33,146 bases of DNA from an uncultured Emticicia sp. (GCF_937903345.1 NZ_CALCZQ010000020.1:1-33146); one strand, 5' to 3'. Numbered from the stretch's first letter, positions 1 to 8,833 are shown. Numbers and translations are program-made. The notes: a model not told the origin generated them from the sequence alone.

Positions 1-934
1 TGCCATAAAAGCCGCTCAAAAACAATTTATCTTTCGGCGTAATTTGATAGTTTATTTTAGCGTTTAAATCATAAAAAGTATATCCAATACCTTTTATAAA
101 AGGTTTCGCTAATAAATCCACATAAGTTCGTCTTCCAGAAACAATGAACGACCCCTTCTCTTTTTTGAGCGGAGCTTCAATGGTAATATTAGAAGAAATC
201 AAGCCAATGCCACCTTGAACTGCTAATTTTTTATTGTTTCCTTCTTTCATCGTAATATCCAAAACTGATGAAAGTCGCCCTCCATACTGAGCTGGAAAAC
301 CGCCTTTTATAAGTGTAACTCGGTTAAGAGCATTAGAATTGAAGGTACTAAACAAGCCAAACAAGTGGTTAGGATTGTAAACCGTCGCCTCGTCCAATTG
401 AACTAAATTCTGGTCTGTATTGCCGCCTCGTACATAAAACCCTGTCGTACCCTCATTCCCAGCCTGCACACCTGGCAATAATTGTATGATTTTCATAATG
501 TCCCTTTCGCCTAAAACAACTGGTAAACTATTTGCCAATTTCATCGGAACATCAATGATACCCATTTGGGTTTTCTGAATATTATCATCATTTCGAGAAG
601 CTTTCACAACAACTTCTTGTAAATCAGAAATATTTTCTGTCAAATAAATATCTACAACTTGATTTTGCCTACCCAACATTTTTTTTATTTGAGGTTGATA
701 ACCCAATGATGAAAAAACTACGCCCAAGGTATCGCTTGCTTTGAAGGTAATTGAATAAAAGCCATAAGTATTAGTAGTTGTGCCACTTTTATAGTTTGTA
801 ATAAAGATGCTTGCTCCAATGATGGCTTCACCAGACTTTGCATCTTTGATATTACCGCTTATAGTAAAGTTTTGTGCGAATAGCAGATTGGGAAGCAGCC
901 AAACAAACAGTATGTATATTAATTTATTTTGCAT
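1..934 (-). CDS. TonB-dependent receptor, N-terminal part (runs off window)
   Basis: About 311 codons are visible from an ATG at 934 and continue past the window edge. The protein begins with a signal peptide ending LLFAQ. A carboxypeptidase-regulatory-like beta-sandwich follows at about residues 22-105, with the motif GFYSITF. Then comes a TonB plug, with the segments LLPGVQAGNEGTTGFYVRGG and GGFPAQYGGRLSSVLD typical of Bacteroidota receptors. The family sits in the outer membrane and imports ligands using TonB energy; the substrate cannot be told from this part. The barrel is outside the window. A putative ECF promoter lies at 1152-1177, giving a leader of about 210 nt, and a short interrupted reading frame lies in that leader. 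Family assignment is confident; substrate is unknown. Confidence 0.9.
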   Translation of the reverse strand, partial: MQNKLIYILFVWLLPNLLFAQNFTISGNIKDAKSGEAIIGASIFITNYKSGTTTNTYGFYSITFKASDTLGVVFSSLGYQPQIKKMLGRQNQVVDIYLTENISDLQEVVVKASRNDDNIQKTQMGIIDVPMKLANSLPVVLGERDIMKIIQLLPGVQAGNEGTTGFYVRGGNTDQNLVQLDEATVYNPNHLFGLFSTFNSNALNRVTLIKGGFPAQYGGRLSSVLDITMKEGNNKKLAVQGGIGLISSNITIEAPLKKEKGSFIVSGRRTYVDLLAKPFIKGIGYTFYDLNAKINYQITPKDKLFLSGFYG

Positions 935-947
935 ATCATTGAAAAAG

Positions 948-1139
948 TTAGGTCGTTTGTTTAAATAAATTTTGTGCATTATAGTAAAGCATTTTCTCGA
1001 AAAAGTCTTCTAAAATACATTTTATAAAATTTTTGTATGAGCCATCTTCATTATTGAACCACTCTAAGAATTGATTAAATACTAAATTAACTTTTAAGTA
1101 TCCTTGCAGGATAATCTATAAAATAGCATTTGAGAACAT
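948..1139 (-). other. Possible interrupted small ORF in receptor leader
   Basis: On the minus strand an ATG at 1137-1139 opens a frame that meets TAG after seven codons (1116-1118) and then stays open for 55 codons to TAA at 948-950. The open part is protein-like, including the segment FNQFLEWFNNEDGSYKNF, with aromatic and acidic residues. It ends 14 nt before the receptor ATG. I do not recognise it. It could be a decayed small gene, a leader peptide pair, or a chance open frame in AT-rich DNA. Confidence 0.2.
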
Positions 1140-1151
1140 CTATATTTACCA

Positions 1152-1177
1152 TTACACGGGTTTAATTACAAACGTTG
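1152..1177 (-). promoter_or_regulatory. Putative ECF sigma promoter, site A
   Basis: Read on the minus strand this is GAGGCAACG, then 15 nt counted from CAACG, then GTGTAA. The AAC-containing -35 element is typical of ECF promoters. It matches the sites at 4705-4730, 10364-10390 and 18451-18476. The expected start is near 1145, upstream of the truncated TonB receptor. Confidence 0.55.
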
Positions 1178-1221
1178 CCTCATGTATATTCTTAAAATTC
1201 AAATATTTTTCTGTGCTATTC

Positions 1222-1875
1222 TTAACGGTCATTGTTAAAAACAATAGTAACAAAGGGCATCATTGCAGAATGGTAATATCTTCCATAATCATTGTTGGTT
1301 TTTAAATATCGGTATCGTGCATGATATTCAGCAAATAAAAAACTTACGCCTAATCGAATTGTTAACTCATCTCGTGGCTTGAAACCGATATAAACTTCAG
1401 CGTTATTAGTTCCTCTTCCAAAAAAATTAATAAATGTAGGTTTTATAAAAAGTGAGTCAGGTTTTTTAACTCCAATTATTGAGGGCGAACTATTTTTTTT
1501 TCCAAGTGAAAAGCCAAATAAATCTATATTTCCTCCAAAAAGAAGATATTTACTGTGAAATTCGAGATAAATGGGTACATTGAAAGAGTTGATATTGGAT
1601 TTTGAAGCAGGGTTAATTACTACCCCTTTCATATTTTTTGATATGCCGACAAAATCTCTTGGTTGCTCATTGAATGAGGTCATACGTACACCAAAACCTG
1701 CGTGAATAATTTCTTTCTTCCCAAAAACGAATGTCCCATTATAACCCAACGTTGTAGCAGAAGTATGATTTCTATAGCCATACCCAACTGCAAAATGCTC
1801 TCTTACATTGACAACTTGTGCAAAAACACTGTTAATATTAAAGAAGAATAAAATTAATAGTTGTTTATATTTCAT
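1222..1875 (-). CDS. Hypothetical outer-membrane beta-barrel protein
   Basis: This 217-residue protein has a signal peptide (hydrophobic to about residue 19, cleavage near VFAQ). Alternating polar and hydrophobic stretches such as HAGFGVRM, VPIYLEF, TIRLGVSFLF and MPFVTIVF look like strands of a small outer-membrane barrel. The last strand is near the C-terminus, though the final residue is Arg rather than aromatic. It lies 24 nt downstream of the START-domain gene and is probably cotranscribed with it. No specific family was recognised. Location is inferred from composition only. Confidence 0.6.
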   Translation of the reverse strand: MKYKQLLILFFFNINSVFAQVVNVREHFAVGYGYRNHTSATTLGYNGTFVFGKKEIIHAGFGVRMTSFNEQPRDFVGISKNMKGVVINPASKSNINSFNVPIYLEFHSKYLLFGGNIDLFGFSLGKKNSSPSIIGVKKPDSLFIKPTFINFFGRGTNNAEVYIGFKPRDELTIRLGVSFLFAEYHARYRYLKTNNDYGRYYHSAMMPFVTIVFNNDR

Positions 1876-1899
1876 GATGAATCAATCTTCAGTGGAAGG

Positions 1900-2553
1900 T
1901 TAGTTGATAATATTGAAAGGATTAGCAGTTTTATATTTAGTCAGCATTAGCTGTTTTTTAAAATTTTTGATTGTTTGAATAGGTGCTTCATCTAAGGTTA
2001 GATTAACCAGCCAAATGGGAATATTCCCTCCTGGATTTGATTTGAAAATATACTCTCCATAAATAACTCCATTCTGAGGTATGAACGTCCACTTAGAATT
2101 AAATTCTTTAATTCTGACAGTATTGTTTTCTAAAGGAATATTGGTTGTGGAAGCGTAAGAAATTGAGGTAACGACTTTATTTTGTGGATTTTGTTCAATT
2201 TTATTGTGAATCACAATTTCTCTATCGTCTAATGGAAAAGGGAAGTCAAATTTATTGTAGTATTCAATCTCATTTTGATTAATAGTCTTTATCAAATAAG
2301 ATTTCACAGATTTATAAACCCAATTAGGATACGCATCAAAATCGTTGAAAGCTGCTACAATTATACTTAATTTAGTATTGAAAGTTGTCTGAATCATTAC
2401 TTCGTTCAATTCCTTAAATGCTGACTTTCTATAAAAAACTTTAATGCCCTCTTTTTCTTTCACAAAAACCCATTTAGTTTCTTGGGCATAAGTTGAAAAA
2501 CTAAAAATCAAAAAAATGATTATACCCAAACTTTTTATTGAATGATGTTTCAT
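1900..2553 (-). CDS. Secreted START-domain (SRPBCC fold) protein
   Basis: The protein has 217 residues with a signal peptide ending near TYAQ. Residues about 27-205 resemble a START lipid-binding domain: KEGIKVFYRK at the front, AAFNDFDAYPNWVYKS in the middle, FPFPLDDREIVIHNK as the characteristic D-R-E segment, and a C-terminal amphipathic helix. START domains bind lipids in a deep pocket, so this may carry or sense a lipid in the periplasm; no ligand can be named. The gene is followed 24 nt later by a small barrel gene and preceded by a metallophosphoesterase gene 71 nt away, so one transcript is likely. Confidence 0.75.
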   Translation of the reverse strand: MKHHSIKSLGIIIFLIFSFSTYAQETKWVFVKEKEGIKVFYRKSAFKELNEVMIQTTFNTKLSIIVAAFNDFDAYPNWVYKSVKSYLIKTINQNEIEYYNKFDFPFPLDDREIVIHNKIEQNPQNKVVTSISYASTTNIPLENNTVRIKEFNSKWTFIPQNGVIYGEYIFKSNPGGNIPIWLVNLTLDEAPIQTIKNFKKQLMLTKYKTANPFNIIN

Positions 2554-2624
2554 TTGACTTCAAATTGTGATAAGCTGGTAGAACCAAATATTAAATTGAA
2601 AGATTATTTATAAGTATATTTTTT

Positions 2625-3557
2625 TCAAAAACTCCAAGATTCTGTAAATAGTGTTTTTCCGAACATATCAATGAAAGAAGTTGTTAGATTGTCTTTCGAT
2701 AAACTCACTAATGAAAAACTTGGTGTAGCTGTCCCAAAATCTACAGAACTACTTGGAGCAATAAATTCAATAGTTGAAGAGCCAGCACCTGCTACAACAA
2801 AATCAGTAATAGTATCATTACGATTGATGTATTGTGAGCTATGGCTATGCCCACATAAGTACATTTGAACTTTGTTTTTTTCAAGAATTGGTTTCATTTG
2901 ATTAATCAATTCTTCTTGATTTCCATGTCCAAATCCCGCAGAATAAATTGGGTGATGCCCGATTACAATTTTCCATTTTTCTGTACTATTCGTCAACACA
3001 CTATCTATCCAGTATAATTGTTTTTTTGTATCTTGTTGAGCTAAATCACTAAATCCATTGGGATTTTGTAAATATTCATTCACAAAAGGGCTTGTATCAA
3101 TAAACACAAAACGTACTGCTGAAGCAGAATCTATGGTTTTAGTAAAAGTGTAATATCGTGAAGGCATTTTCCAACGATTACTTGTTTTTGAGTAATCAAT
3201 TTGTGCTTGTGGATTGCCTTGATAATCATGATTACCCAATACAACAAACCATTCTTTTTGTAGGGCATTTCCAATATAAATATCTTCAAAAGATGTTTTC
3301 CATTGCGAATCTTGCGTACTTTTCACTCCAGTTTCATAAAAATTATCTCCTGTTGAAATAATAAAATCAACATTTTCATTGATGGCAGTAGTATTCATTT
3401 GATTAGCAATTTCTTGTTGATTTTGAGTACCATTACGCCCCCAATCACCTACTACTAAAAATTTAAGCTTAGTTGTTGTGATTTCTGGACTTGATTTACA
3501 ACCCCAAGTTAAACAGATGAATAAACAGAAATATAAAACGAATTTCATAAAGTTCAT
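2625..3557 (-). CDS. Metallophosphoesterase lipoprotein (acid phosphatase-like)
   Basis: This calcineurin-like phosphoesterase resembles tartrate-resistant (purple) acid phosphatases. Numbered from the ATG at 3557, the metal-binding motifs are GDWG (Asp37), GDNFYETG (Asp70), GNHD (Asn109-His110), GHHPIYSAG (His199-His200) and GHSH (235-238). It begins with a lipoprotein signal ending in LTWGC, so it is probably membrane-anchored and faces the periplasm. The frame stays open up to 3638, but that extension crosses the hairpin at 3579-3602, so the start is 3557 or 3548. It probably heads an operon with the START-domain and barrel genes. The phosphoester substrate is unknown. Confidence 0.85.
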   Translation of the reverse strand: MNFMKFVLYFCLFICLTWGCKSSPEITTTKLKFLVVGDWGRNGTQNQQEIANQMNTTAINENVDFIISTGDNFYETGVKSTQDSQWKTSFEDIYIGNALQKEWFVVLGNHDYQGNPQAQIDYSKTSNRWKMPSRYYTFTKTIDSASAVRFVFIDTSPFVNEYLQNPNGFSDLAQQDTKKQLYWIDSVLTNSTEKWKIVIGHHPIYSAGFGHGNQEELINQMKPILEKNKVQMYLCGHSHSSQYINRNDTITDFVVAGAGSSTIEFIAPSSSVDFGTATPSFSLVSLSKDNLTTSFIDMFGKTLFTESWSF

Positions 3558-3578
3558 GATTATTGAGCCAATAAAATC

Positions 3579-3602
3579 AGTAGCCGCAACAAGGCGGCTA
3601 CT
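3579..3602 (-). terminator. Hairpin terminator after PepSY-like lipoprotein gene
   Basis: A perfect 9-bp inverted repeat AGTAGCCGC / GCGGCTACT surrounds a 6-nt loop, and the minus strand continues GATTTTATT. It is GC-rich against an AT-rich background and lies 43 nt beyond the stop of the lipoprotein gene. It also shows that the phosphoesterase start lies downstream of it. Confidence 0.7.
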
Positions 3603-3644
3603 ATTTTTCTCGCCTATTTGTAATACTCTTTCAAACACAATCCC

Positions 3645-4610
3645 TTAATTTACTTTAACAAATACCCCATTGCCATCAAACTCAACTTGATAACTTTTAG
3701 AATTATGGGTAATATTTACCTCGTATTCTTTGATAGATATTCCTTTTGTTTCGATAACAGCACTTACGAACGTATATCCCTTATAGTTAGCATCTAAATA
3801 CGTTGTGATAACTGCTGGCAAATCTTTCTGTAAAATAGCAGTACCATTACTATCATTTTTACCGTCATTCCCTTTGTTGTCGTGTTCGTTATTGCCTTCA
3901 CTGGTTTCAATACTTACAAACTTACCAGCCGCATCAAACAATAAACCTGTGCTTACACCATTCAAGGTAATTTCAACTTCATAGCCAGATATAACTCCGT
4001 TAGTCATATCAGAACGAGCATGAATAAATGTATATCCTTTGTAATTTGCATCAAGATAAGCACTTATCGCCGTTGGTAAAGCCGCCTGCAAAATTTGTGT
4101 TCCTTCGTGGCTACCATCCTCCATTTCAAGACTTAGAAACTTACCAGCAGCATCAAAACGCAACTCATAAACAAGACTATTAAGCGTAAACTCAACCACA
4201 TAACCCGTTACTGCCGATGTTGTTTTATCAAGTTTATTTCCTGCTTTTACAATAACATAACCTTTGTAATTTGCATCTAAATAATCGGTAATTGCAGTAG
4301 GCAACGTACTTGGGGCAATTACATCATGGGCATACAAAAGCGTACCATTTGTTTTGAAACTCGCTAATTGGGCTTTTAAACTTGATGTAAAACTGGCTTG
4401 TATTACCGTAGGTGATACCTTCGACCAAGTAGCATTGGTGGCACTTGGAAAATTGGTAGTAAGGGCATTTTTTACTGCTATTGGCACGGCACTGGTTGTA
4501 ATTGCATTGGTCGCATCAAGGCTTGGAGTTACTGCATTTTTGGTGCAAGATGTTGCTAAAAATAGCATCGAACCCAACATCAGAAATAGCGTTTTTTTGT
4601 TTTTTTTCAT
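3645..4610 (-). CDS. Lipoprotein with four tandem PepSY-like (DUF2874) repeats
   Basis: The 321-residue protein starts at the ATG at 4610, which gives a lipoprotein signal ending LFLATSC; an in-frame ATG at 4637 adds an unlikely hydrophilic extension. Four repeats of roughly 60-70 residues follow. The last three share the near-identical core YLDANYKGY, then a strand pair, then FDAAGKF or FDGNGVF. Repeat one is the most divergent. An acidic Asn/Lys/Gly-rich linker (EGNNEHDNKGNDGKNDSNG) precedes repeat four. PepSY-like domains occur in secreted Bacteroidota proteins; their ligand is mostly unknown. The gene stands alone between a putative ECF promoter (4705-4730) and a terminator (3579-3602). 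A two-domain relative lies at 17971-18378. Confidence 0.8.
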   Translation of the reverse strand: MKKNKKTLFLMLGSMLFLATSCTKNAVTPSLDATNAITTSAVPIAVKNALTTNFPSATNATWSKVSPTVIQASFTSSLKAQLASFKTNGTLLYAHDVIAPSTLPTAITDYLDANYKGYVIVKAGNKLDKTTSAVTGYVVEFTLNSLVYELRFDAAGKFLSLEMEDGSHEGTQILQAALPTAISAYLDANYKGYTFIHARSDMTNGVISGYEVEITLNGVSTGLLFDAAGKFVSIETSEGNNEHDNKGNDGKNDSNGTAILQKDLPAVITTYLDANYKGYTFVSAVIETKGISIKEYEVNITHNSKSYQVEFDGNGVFVKVN

Positions 4611-4671
4611 TTTATTTGTTTTTAAAACGAAAGGCACTTCCTTTCAGTAGAGTTTTATCATGCTACGGAAT

Positions 4672-4707
4672 TAAAGGTTTTATTAAATATTCGTCTATAA
4701 ACCTTTA
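4672..4707. repeat. Inverted repeat overlapping ECF-like -10 element
   Basis: TAAAGGTTT (4672-4680) and AAACCTTTA (4699-4707) form a perfect 9-bp inverted repeat with an 18-nt spacer. The right arm overlaps the putative -10 element at 4705-4710. It has no T-run on the minus strand, so it is more likely an operator or 5' leader hairpin than a terminator. Confidence 0.35.
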
Positions 4708-4730
4708 CACCATTCCTAAACGAAGCGTTG
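4705..4730 (-). promoter_or_regulatory. Putative ECF sigma promoter, site C
   Basis: On the minus strand AAAGCAACG is followed by 15 nt (counted from CAACG) and GTGTAA, about 95 nt upstream of the PepSY-like lipoprotein start. CAACG and GTGTAA are identical to sites A and B, but the base pair before GCAACG is A rather than G. Confidence 0.5.
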
Positions 4731-4749
4731 CTTTTCATTCAAACTTTTT

Positions 4750-7296
4750 TTAAAACACAATTTTCACCCCAGTATAGATTCCAAAACGAGTAATGTTTGC
4801 TTGATTTGGGTTATTTAAGTGGTTCAGTCGCCAAATAAAATCCACTGAAAATACATTAAAGATATTTTCGATTCCTACTCCTGCTTCGGCATAAGGTGTT
4901 TTGCCCGTTGTAATGGCAGGAGATTCTATCAACTTATTATAGGTTTGATTGGCAACGTTCATATCACCCCAATAAACATTCCCAATAAGCCTTTCACGCC
5001 ATTTTAGTTTATTTATGAGAGGCAATTTGTCAAAAATCAAACCACCCATTGAGTATCGCATCAACAACGAAGCATATCGGTCAGCAGCAAATTCATAGGG
5101 ATTCATATTATTGAATGTATATTTACTATACACAAAAAAAGCGTTTCCTTGCGGTACATTCATTAGCAGATATGGTATTGTTCCGAAAGTTTTGCCAGTA
5201 CTCAAATTGTAGTAAAATGTGCCTTTGGGAGCAATATTTAGCTCTTGCGAAACACCCACACTAAATTTGGTATAATTGAAATGGGTTTTCTGCCCCATTT
5301 CAAACCCTGTTAAAAAATGAAAGTTTATTACTGGATAGCGAGTATAAATCCTGATTTTATCATAGTTAAAGATTGAACTACGCTCATTATGAGCATACCT
5401 CAAATTAATACCTATTTCGGAAGCATCTAATCTACTTTGACTGATGGGCGAGAACGTTCCTAAATCCTCGGGGCTATAAAAGCCAAATTTAAAAGTTGGT
5501 AAAATGGTACGATAGTTAAAAAACATTTTTGCAGACCAATTATGGTTTAAATCATATTCTTGCAAAACCTTGAATTGTTCGGTAAAAACCTGAAAATTTG
5601 GAACATTTTTACGTAAAGCAAGCGTAAAAATATTATCTTTATCTACTTCATCATCATTGTCGGTAGTGGCATCATAATCTCGGCGATATAATATTTCGGT
5701 TTTACGGTAAGGGTCTCGTGAGGGTACATACTTTATACCTACACCACCTTTGACCCTATTATCTCCCCAACCATATGCCAAAGTTGCATTAAAATTCCAT
5801 TGTTGATTGATGCCCTCCATTGTCCAAAAACTTACCCTATTTCTGATACCTTCCACCCTGTTGGCACTCACTAATGAAGAGTAAGGTCCAAAACGATATT
5901 TATTATCAATGTCCCAATATCCACTGGCAATAAATGTTGCAAATCGGGCAGAACGCTTAAACTGAGTATTGTTTTTTAGTGAATCTACTGCCAAATAAAT
6001 AGACTTTTCTCTCATACTCAATGAATCTAAACGCATTGATTCATCAAAAATACCTTCTGTATGCTTCATTTTTGGAACAAAAGCCAAATAGTTTTCAGCG
6101 TTTATTTTTTGGATATTTAGCTGATACGAATCATAAATATTATTAGTGCGAATAACAATCGTTTTGTTGGTAGAATCGCTTCTTACTGGAATACCAAATA
6201 AATCTAAACCCGATTCAAATTCGGTCAAAGTTTTATTATCTTTCAGTACCCAAACAAGTTCATTATTTTCATTTTTGGTTTGGGTATAATTTTGCTCAAT
6301 CGAAATCTTGTTTACAAAATTGAGGTTCATGCCTTCGCTGGTCTGCATAACAACCCTTTTTATAGCATAGGTATCATCTTCTATCCAAAGTTTTCCTTCA
6401 AAGGTGTTTTCATTTTTAAATTTAGGGCTAAATTTTATTCTATATTGCCAATGTGGACTACTTCTCAATGTATCTTCAATTTCAAAATGATAGTAAGTTA
6501 ATCCCAAAGCGGAGACAGGACCAACAAATGAGGTTTTTAGCAATGGAATAACACCATCATAAATATTTGTATTGATGATAAATCTATCAAATTTACTACC
6601 TAATTTATCGGTTGGAAGCCCCAAGGTTTTAGTTGCAATAAGTTTTTTAGCATCCGTTTGAAGACTCTTTCCATGAAATTCATGGTAAAAACTTTCTATA
6701 AAATAAATGGGTAGTAATCCATCATTACTCGAATCGGCACTAAATCCTTTATAGATTTTCAAAATGTCATTGAGTAATGACATTCGATTTTCAGCACTCA
6801 AATTTTTAATATCAATTTCGCTCTTTGTATAATTATTCCTGAGAAAATTAGTCTGTTGATTGGGGTCATTTTTATCTTTTTGAGCAATTACTCTCCGCAT
6901 CATGGTTTTGCCAGGGTCTTTATATCTGATTACGACTACTTCATCAAGCAATGTTCCTTCATTTTCCAAATAACAAGTCAAACTCGTTGATGGAGCAGTT
7001 GGTAACGCAATTTTTGATGTTTTAAATCCAACCTCGCTAATAACGATGGTATCAGGTAAGACACTTGCATAAAATGAAAATTTCCCATCTTCATCAGTCG
7101 TCATACCCGATTTAGAGTTTTTCATATATACATTAGCAAATGGCACTGATGTTGTTGAGTTTTTCTCAAAAACCTGACCTTTTACAACATATTTTTGTGA
7201 AAAAATAGGTGTAAAAATTAAGATTAAGGACAAAGTTAGCCCGATGCTTACCAAATTTCTTTTGAAATTTAGTAGGCAATTAGTTATATTTTGCAT
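4750..7296 (-). CDS. DUF5686/carboxypeptidase-regulatory-like outer-membrane protein
   Basis: This 848-residue protein has a signal peptide (about 1-33). A carboxypeptidase-regulatory-like domain follows at about 35-120, with VKGQVFEKNSTTSVPFANVY and DEDGKFSFYA. Then comes the DUF5686 region, with IRYKDPGKTMMRRVIAQKDK and the segment FEGKLWIEDDTYAIKRV. The C-terminal half alternates in a barrel-like pattern and ends in YTGVKIVF, a typical outer-membrane terminal strand. Length and layout fit the family, whose function is not established. It is the last gene of an operon with DUF2147 (17 nt upstream) and a fatty-acid hydroxylase, which hints at an envelope or lipid role. Confidence 0.85.
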   Translation of the reverse strand: MQNITNCLLNFKRNLVSIGLTLSLILIFTPIFSQKYVVKGQVFEKNSTTSVPFANVYMKNSKSGMTTDEDGKFSFYASVLPDTIVISEVGFKTSKIALPTAPSTSLTCYLENEGTLLDEVVVIRYKDPGKTMMRRVIAQKDKNDPNQQTNFLRNNYTKSEIDIKNLSAENRMSLLNDILKIYKGFSADSSNDGLLPIYFIESFYHEFHGKSLQTDAKKLIATKTLGLPTDKLGSKFDRFIINTNIYDGVIPLLKTSFVGPVSALGLTYYHFEIEDTLRSSPHWQYRIKFSPKFKNENTFEGKLWIEDDTYAIKRVVMQTSEGMNLNFVNKISIEQNYTQTKNENNELVWVLKDNKTLTEFESGLDLFGIPVRSDSTNKTIVIRTNNIYDSYQLNIQKINAENYLAFVPKMKHTEGIFDESMRLDSLSMREKSIYLAVDSLKNNTQFKRSARFATFIASGYWDIDNKYRFGPYSSLVSANRVEGIRNRVSFWTMEGINQQWNFNATLAYGWGDNRVKGGVGIKYVPSRDPYRKTEILYRRDYDATTDNDDEVDKDNIFTLALRKNVPNFQVFTEQFKVLQEYDLNHNWSAKMFFNYRTILPTFKFGFYSPEDLGTFSPISQSRLDASEIGINLRYAHNERSSIFNYDKIRIYTRYPVINFHFLTGFEMGQKTHFNYTKFSVGVSQELNIAPKGTFYYNLSTGKTFGTIPYLLMNVPQGNAFFVYSKYTFNNMNPYEFAADRYASLLMRYSMGGLIFDKLPLINKLKWRERLIGNVYWGDMNVANQTYNKLIESPAITTGKTPYAEAGVGIENIFNVFSVDFIWRLNHLNNPNQANITRFGIYTGVKIVF

Positions 7297-7313
7297 GATT
7301 TCTATCTGCTATT

Positions 7314-7790
7314 TTACCTTGTTTTAGTGTTACTATCACCCGAAAGCAAATTCTTTTTAAAATCTTGGTATCTTGTAAATGTTACAGATTCACTAAAAAT
7401 GGGTAATAGAATGTAGCCCGTAAGTCGGAGTGTGTTTTCATTTTTCATTTTCACAAACGCACTGTACGATTTACCAGTTTTTAACTGAAAAATTGTTCCG
7501 TCAGTCCACTCATCTTTATCAAAAACAAATTTATTCATCACAATCGTATTCAGCCATTTTGATTCTGGAATACCCTTAGAATCATCAATGGCATCAATTC
7601 GAGCATCGTTGTTATATTTTTTAAACCAAATTACTTTTCCAAAATAGTGGTTGTTTTCTTTGTAACAACGCACGATTAAATCTTTGTCGGGACTTATCCA
7701 ATCGCCCAATATTTGGTCAGCTTTAGGTGTTTGGGCTTGTAAATTAGCTATATAGAACAAGCCGATGAGTATTAAAAAAATATTTTTCAT
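7314..7790 (-). CDS. DUF2147 domain-containing secreted protein
   Basis: The 158-residue protein has a signal peptide ending near NLQAQ. The mature part fits DUF2147: it opens with ILGDWISPDKDLIVRCYKEN, followed by YFGKVIWFKK, a central Trp/Phe-rich strand set (WTDGTIFQLKTGKSYSAFVK) and LRLTGYILLPIFSESVTFTR. The family is a small periplasmic beta-barrel resembling lipocalin or fatty-acid-binding folds; the ligand is unknown. It sits between the hydroxylase (19 nt gap) and DUF5686 (17 nt gap) genes, so the three are probably one transcript. Confidence 0.85.
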   Translation of the reverse strand: MKNIFLILIGLFYIANLQAQTPKADQILGDWISPDKDLIVRCYKENNHYFGKVIWFKKYNNDARIDAIDDSKGIPESKWLNTIVMNKFVFDKDEWTDGTIFQLKTGKSYSAFVKMKNENTLRLTGYILLPIFSESVTFTRYQDFKKNLLSGDSNTKTR

Positions 7791-7809
7791 TGGTTAAGTT
7801 TTTTATAAA

Positions 7810-8694
7810 TTAATAGACTAATTCTCTTTCGTTTGGTTGTTTTTCGTACTCCGATGTTTTATCGAATACTACTTCTTTCTTATCTGACGGACGGTATTCA
7901 CCAAATGGCATCAACATCAAGTTTTTGAAATTAGCATTTTCATGCTCATCCATATATGTATCCACGCCGAAAATCGTTGCTTCCGCATCTAAAGTCATAT
8001 ATGTACCAAACATTCTGTCCCAAATACTCAACACATCGCCATAGTTACTATCGGTGTAAGGTTGCTGAAAATGATGATGCACATGATGAAAGTTTGGCGT
8101 TACAAAAACCAAACTAACGATTCTATCTATACGTTTTGGAATTCGGAAGTTAGCATGAGCAAAAACATTTGATATTATTTGAATAAACTGACGAAATAAA
8201 ATCGCCCAAAATGCTGCCCCTGATATAAAAACCCAAAGAACTAAGAATGTTAATCGAATGGTAGTTTCACCTGGGTGTTCACGGAGTGTTGAAGAAACAT
8301 CAATTACTCGGTCGCTGTGATGAACGAGGTGAAACATCCAAAGTTTCTTAAACTTGTGCATCAATACATGATACACATATTCAAAAAAATCAAGTATTAC
8401 AAAAGTGAGTATTAAGGTCGCCCAAGTATTATTGATATGCAGCCAATTTAAAAGCCCAAAATTATGCGAACTCACCCAAGTTGTAGCAAATACAAAAGCA
8501 ATGCCCATGATAAACTGCACGGGAGCATCAAAAACCATAAAGAAAGCATTTGTTAGTGCATGTTTCCACTTATGATAATTAAAATTTAATCCAATAATAT
8601 TTTCGATATTCCATAAAATTAACATCGAAGCCCCCAAGATGATAATTCTATGAGAATCGGGGACATTTGAGAAATAATTAATCAATTGATTCAT
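7810..8694 (-). CDS. Fatty acid hydroxylase / sterol desaturase family protein
   Basis: This 294-residue integral membrane protein carries the histidine clusters of the diiron hydroxylase superfamily. They are HVLMH (109-113), HLVHH (122-126), an extra His at 180, and HHVHHH (203-208). Four or so hydrophobic segments surround them (about 17-36, 55-75, 88-108, 148-178). The family uses a diiron centre and oxygen to hydroxylate or desaturate lipids. Bacterial members act on fatty acids, carotenoids or sterol-like lipids, and the substrate here is unknown. It is the first gene of an operon with DUF2147 and DUF5686 and lies just past the terminator of the ACP operon. A start at 8694 is the only sensible one. 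Confidence 0.85.
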   Translation of the reverse strand: MNQLINYFSNVPDSHRIIILGASMLILWNIENIIGLNFNYHKWKHALTNAFFMVFDAPVQFIMGIAFVFATTWVSSHNFGLLNWLHINNTWATLILTFVILDFFEYVYHVLMHKFKKLWMFHLVHHSDRVIDVSSTLREHPGETTIRLTFLVLWVFISGAAFWAILFRQFIQIISNVFAHANFRIPKRIDRIVSLVFVTPNFHHVHHHFQQPYTDSNYGDVLSIWDRMFGTYMTLDAEATIFGVDTYMDEHENANFKNLMLMPFGEYRPSDKKEVVFDKTSEYEKQPNERELVY

Positions 8695-8763
8695 TTCAAT
8701 TTTGTTTTAGGTTTGTAACTCATTTAGGTAATTATAATGTGTGTAAGTGTTTTTTGTGTTTTG

Positions 8764-8797
8764 AAAAAAGGTAGTCGGTAAGCACCACACTACCTTT
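8764..8797 (-). terminator. Rho-independent terminator after ACP gene
   Basis: AAAGGTAGT (8767-8775) pairs with ACTACCTTT (8789-8797), with an inner GGT/ACC extension around an AAGC loop. On the minus strand the stem ends in a run of six T. It separates the ACP operon upstream from the hydroxylase operon downstream. Confidence 0.75.
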
Positions 8798-8815
8798 CTG
8801 AATTTAATCTAAATG

Positions 8816-8833
8816 AATACAGAAACCTGTATT
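8816..8833. repeat. Inverted repeat with CTGTAT half-sites
   Basis: AATACAG and CTGTATT form a perfect 7-bp inverted repeat with spacer AAAC. The CTGTAT half-site matches the repeats in front of the response regulator gene (15878-15938), so it may be a second binding site or a coincidence. The rest of 8695-8960 holds the terminator above and AT-rich sequence in which I see no gene. Confidence 0.25.

Noticed and set aside
2625..3638. Longer start for the metallophosphoesterase at 3638
   Set aside because: The extension runs through the terminator hairpin at 3579-3602 and hides the lipoprotein signal.
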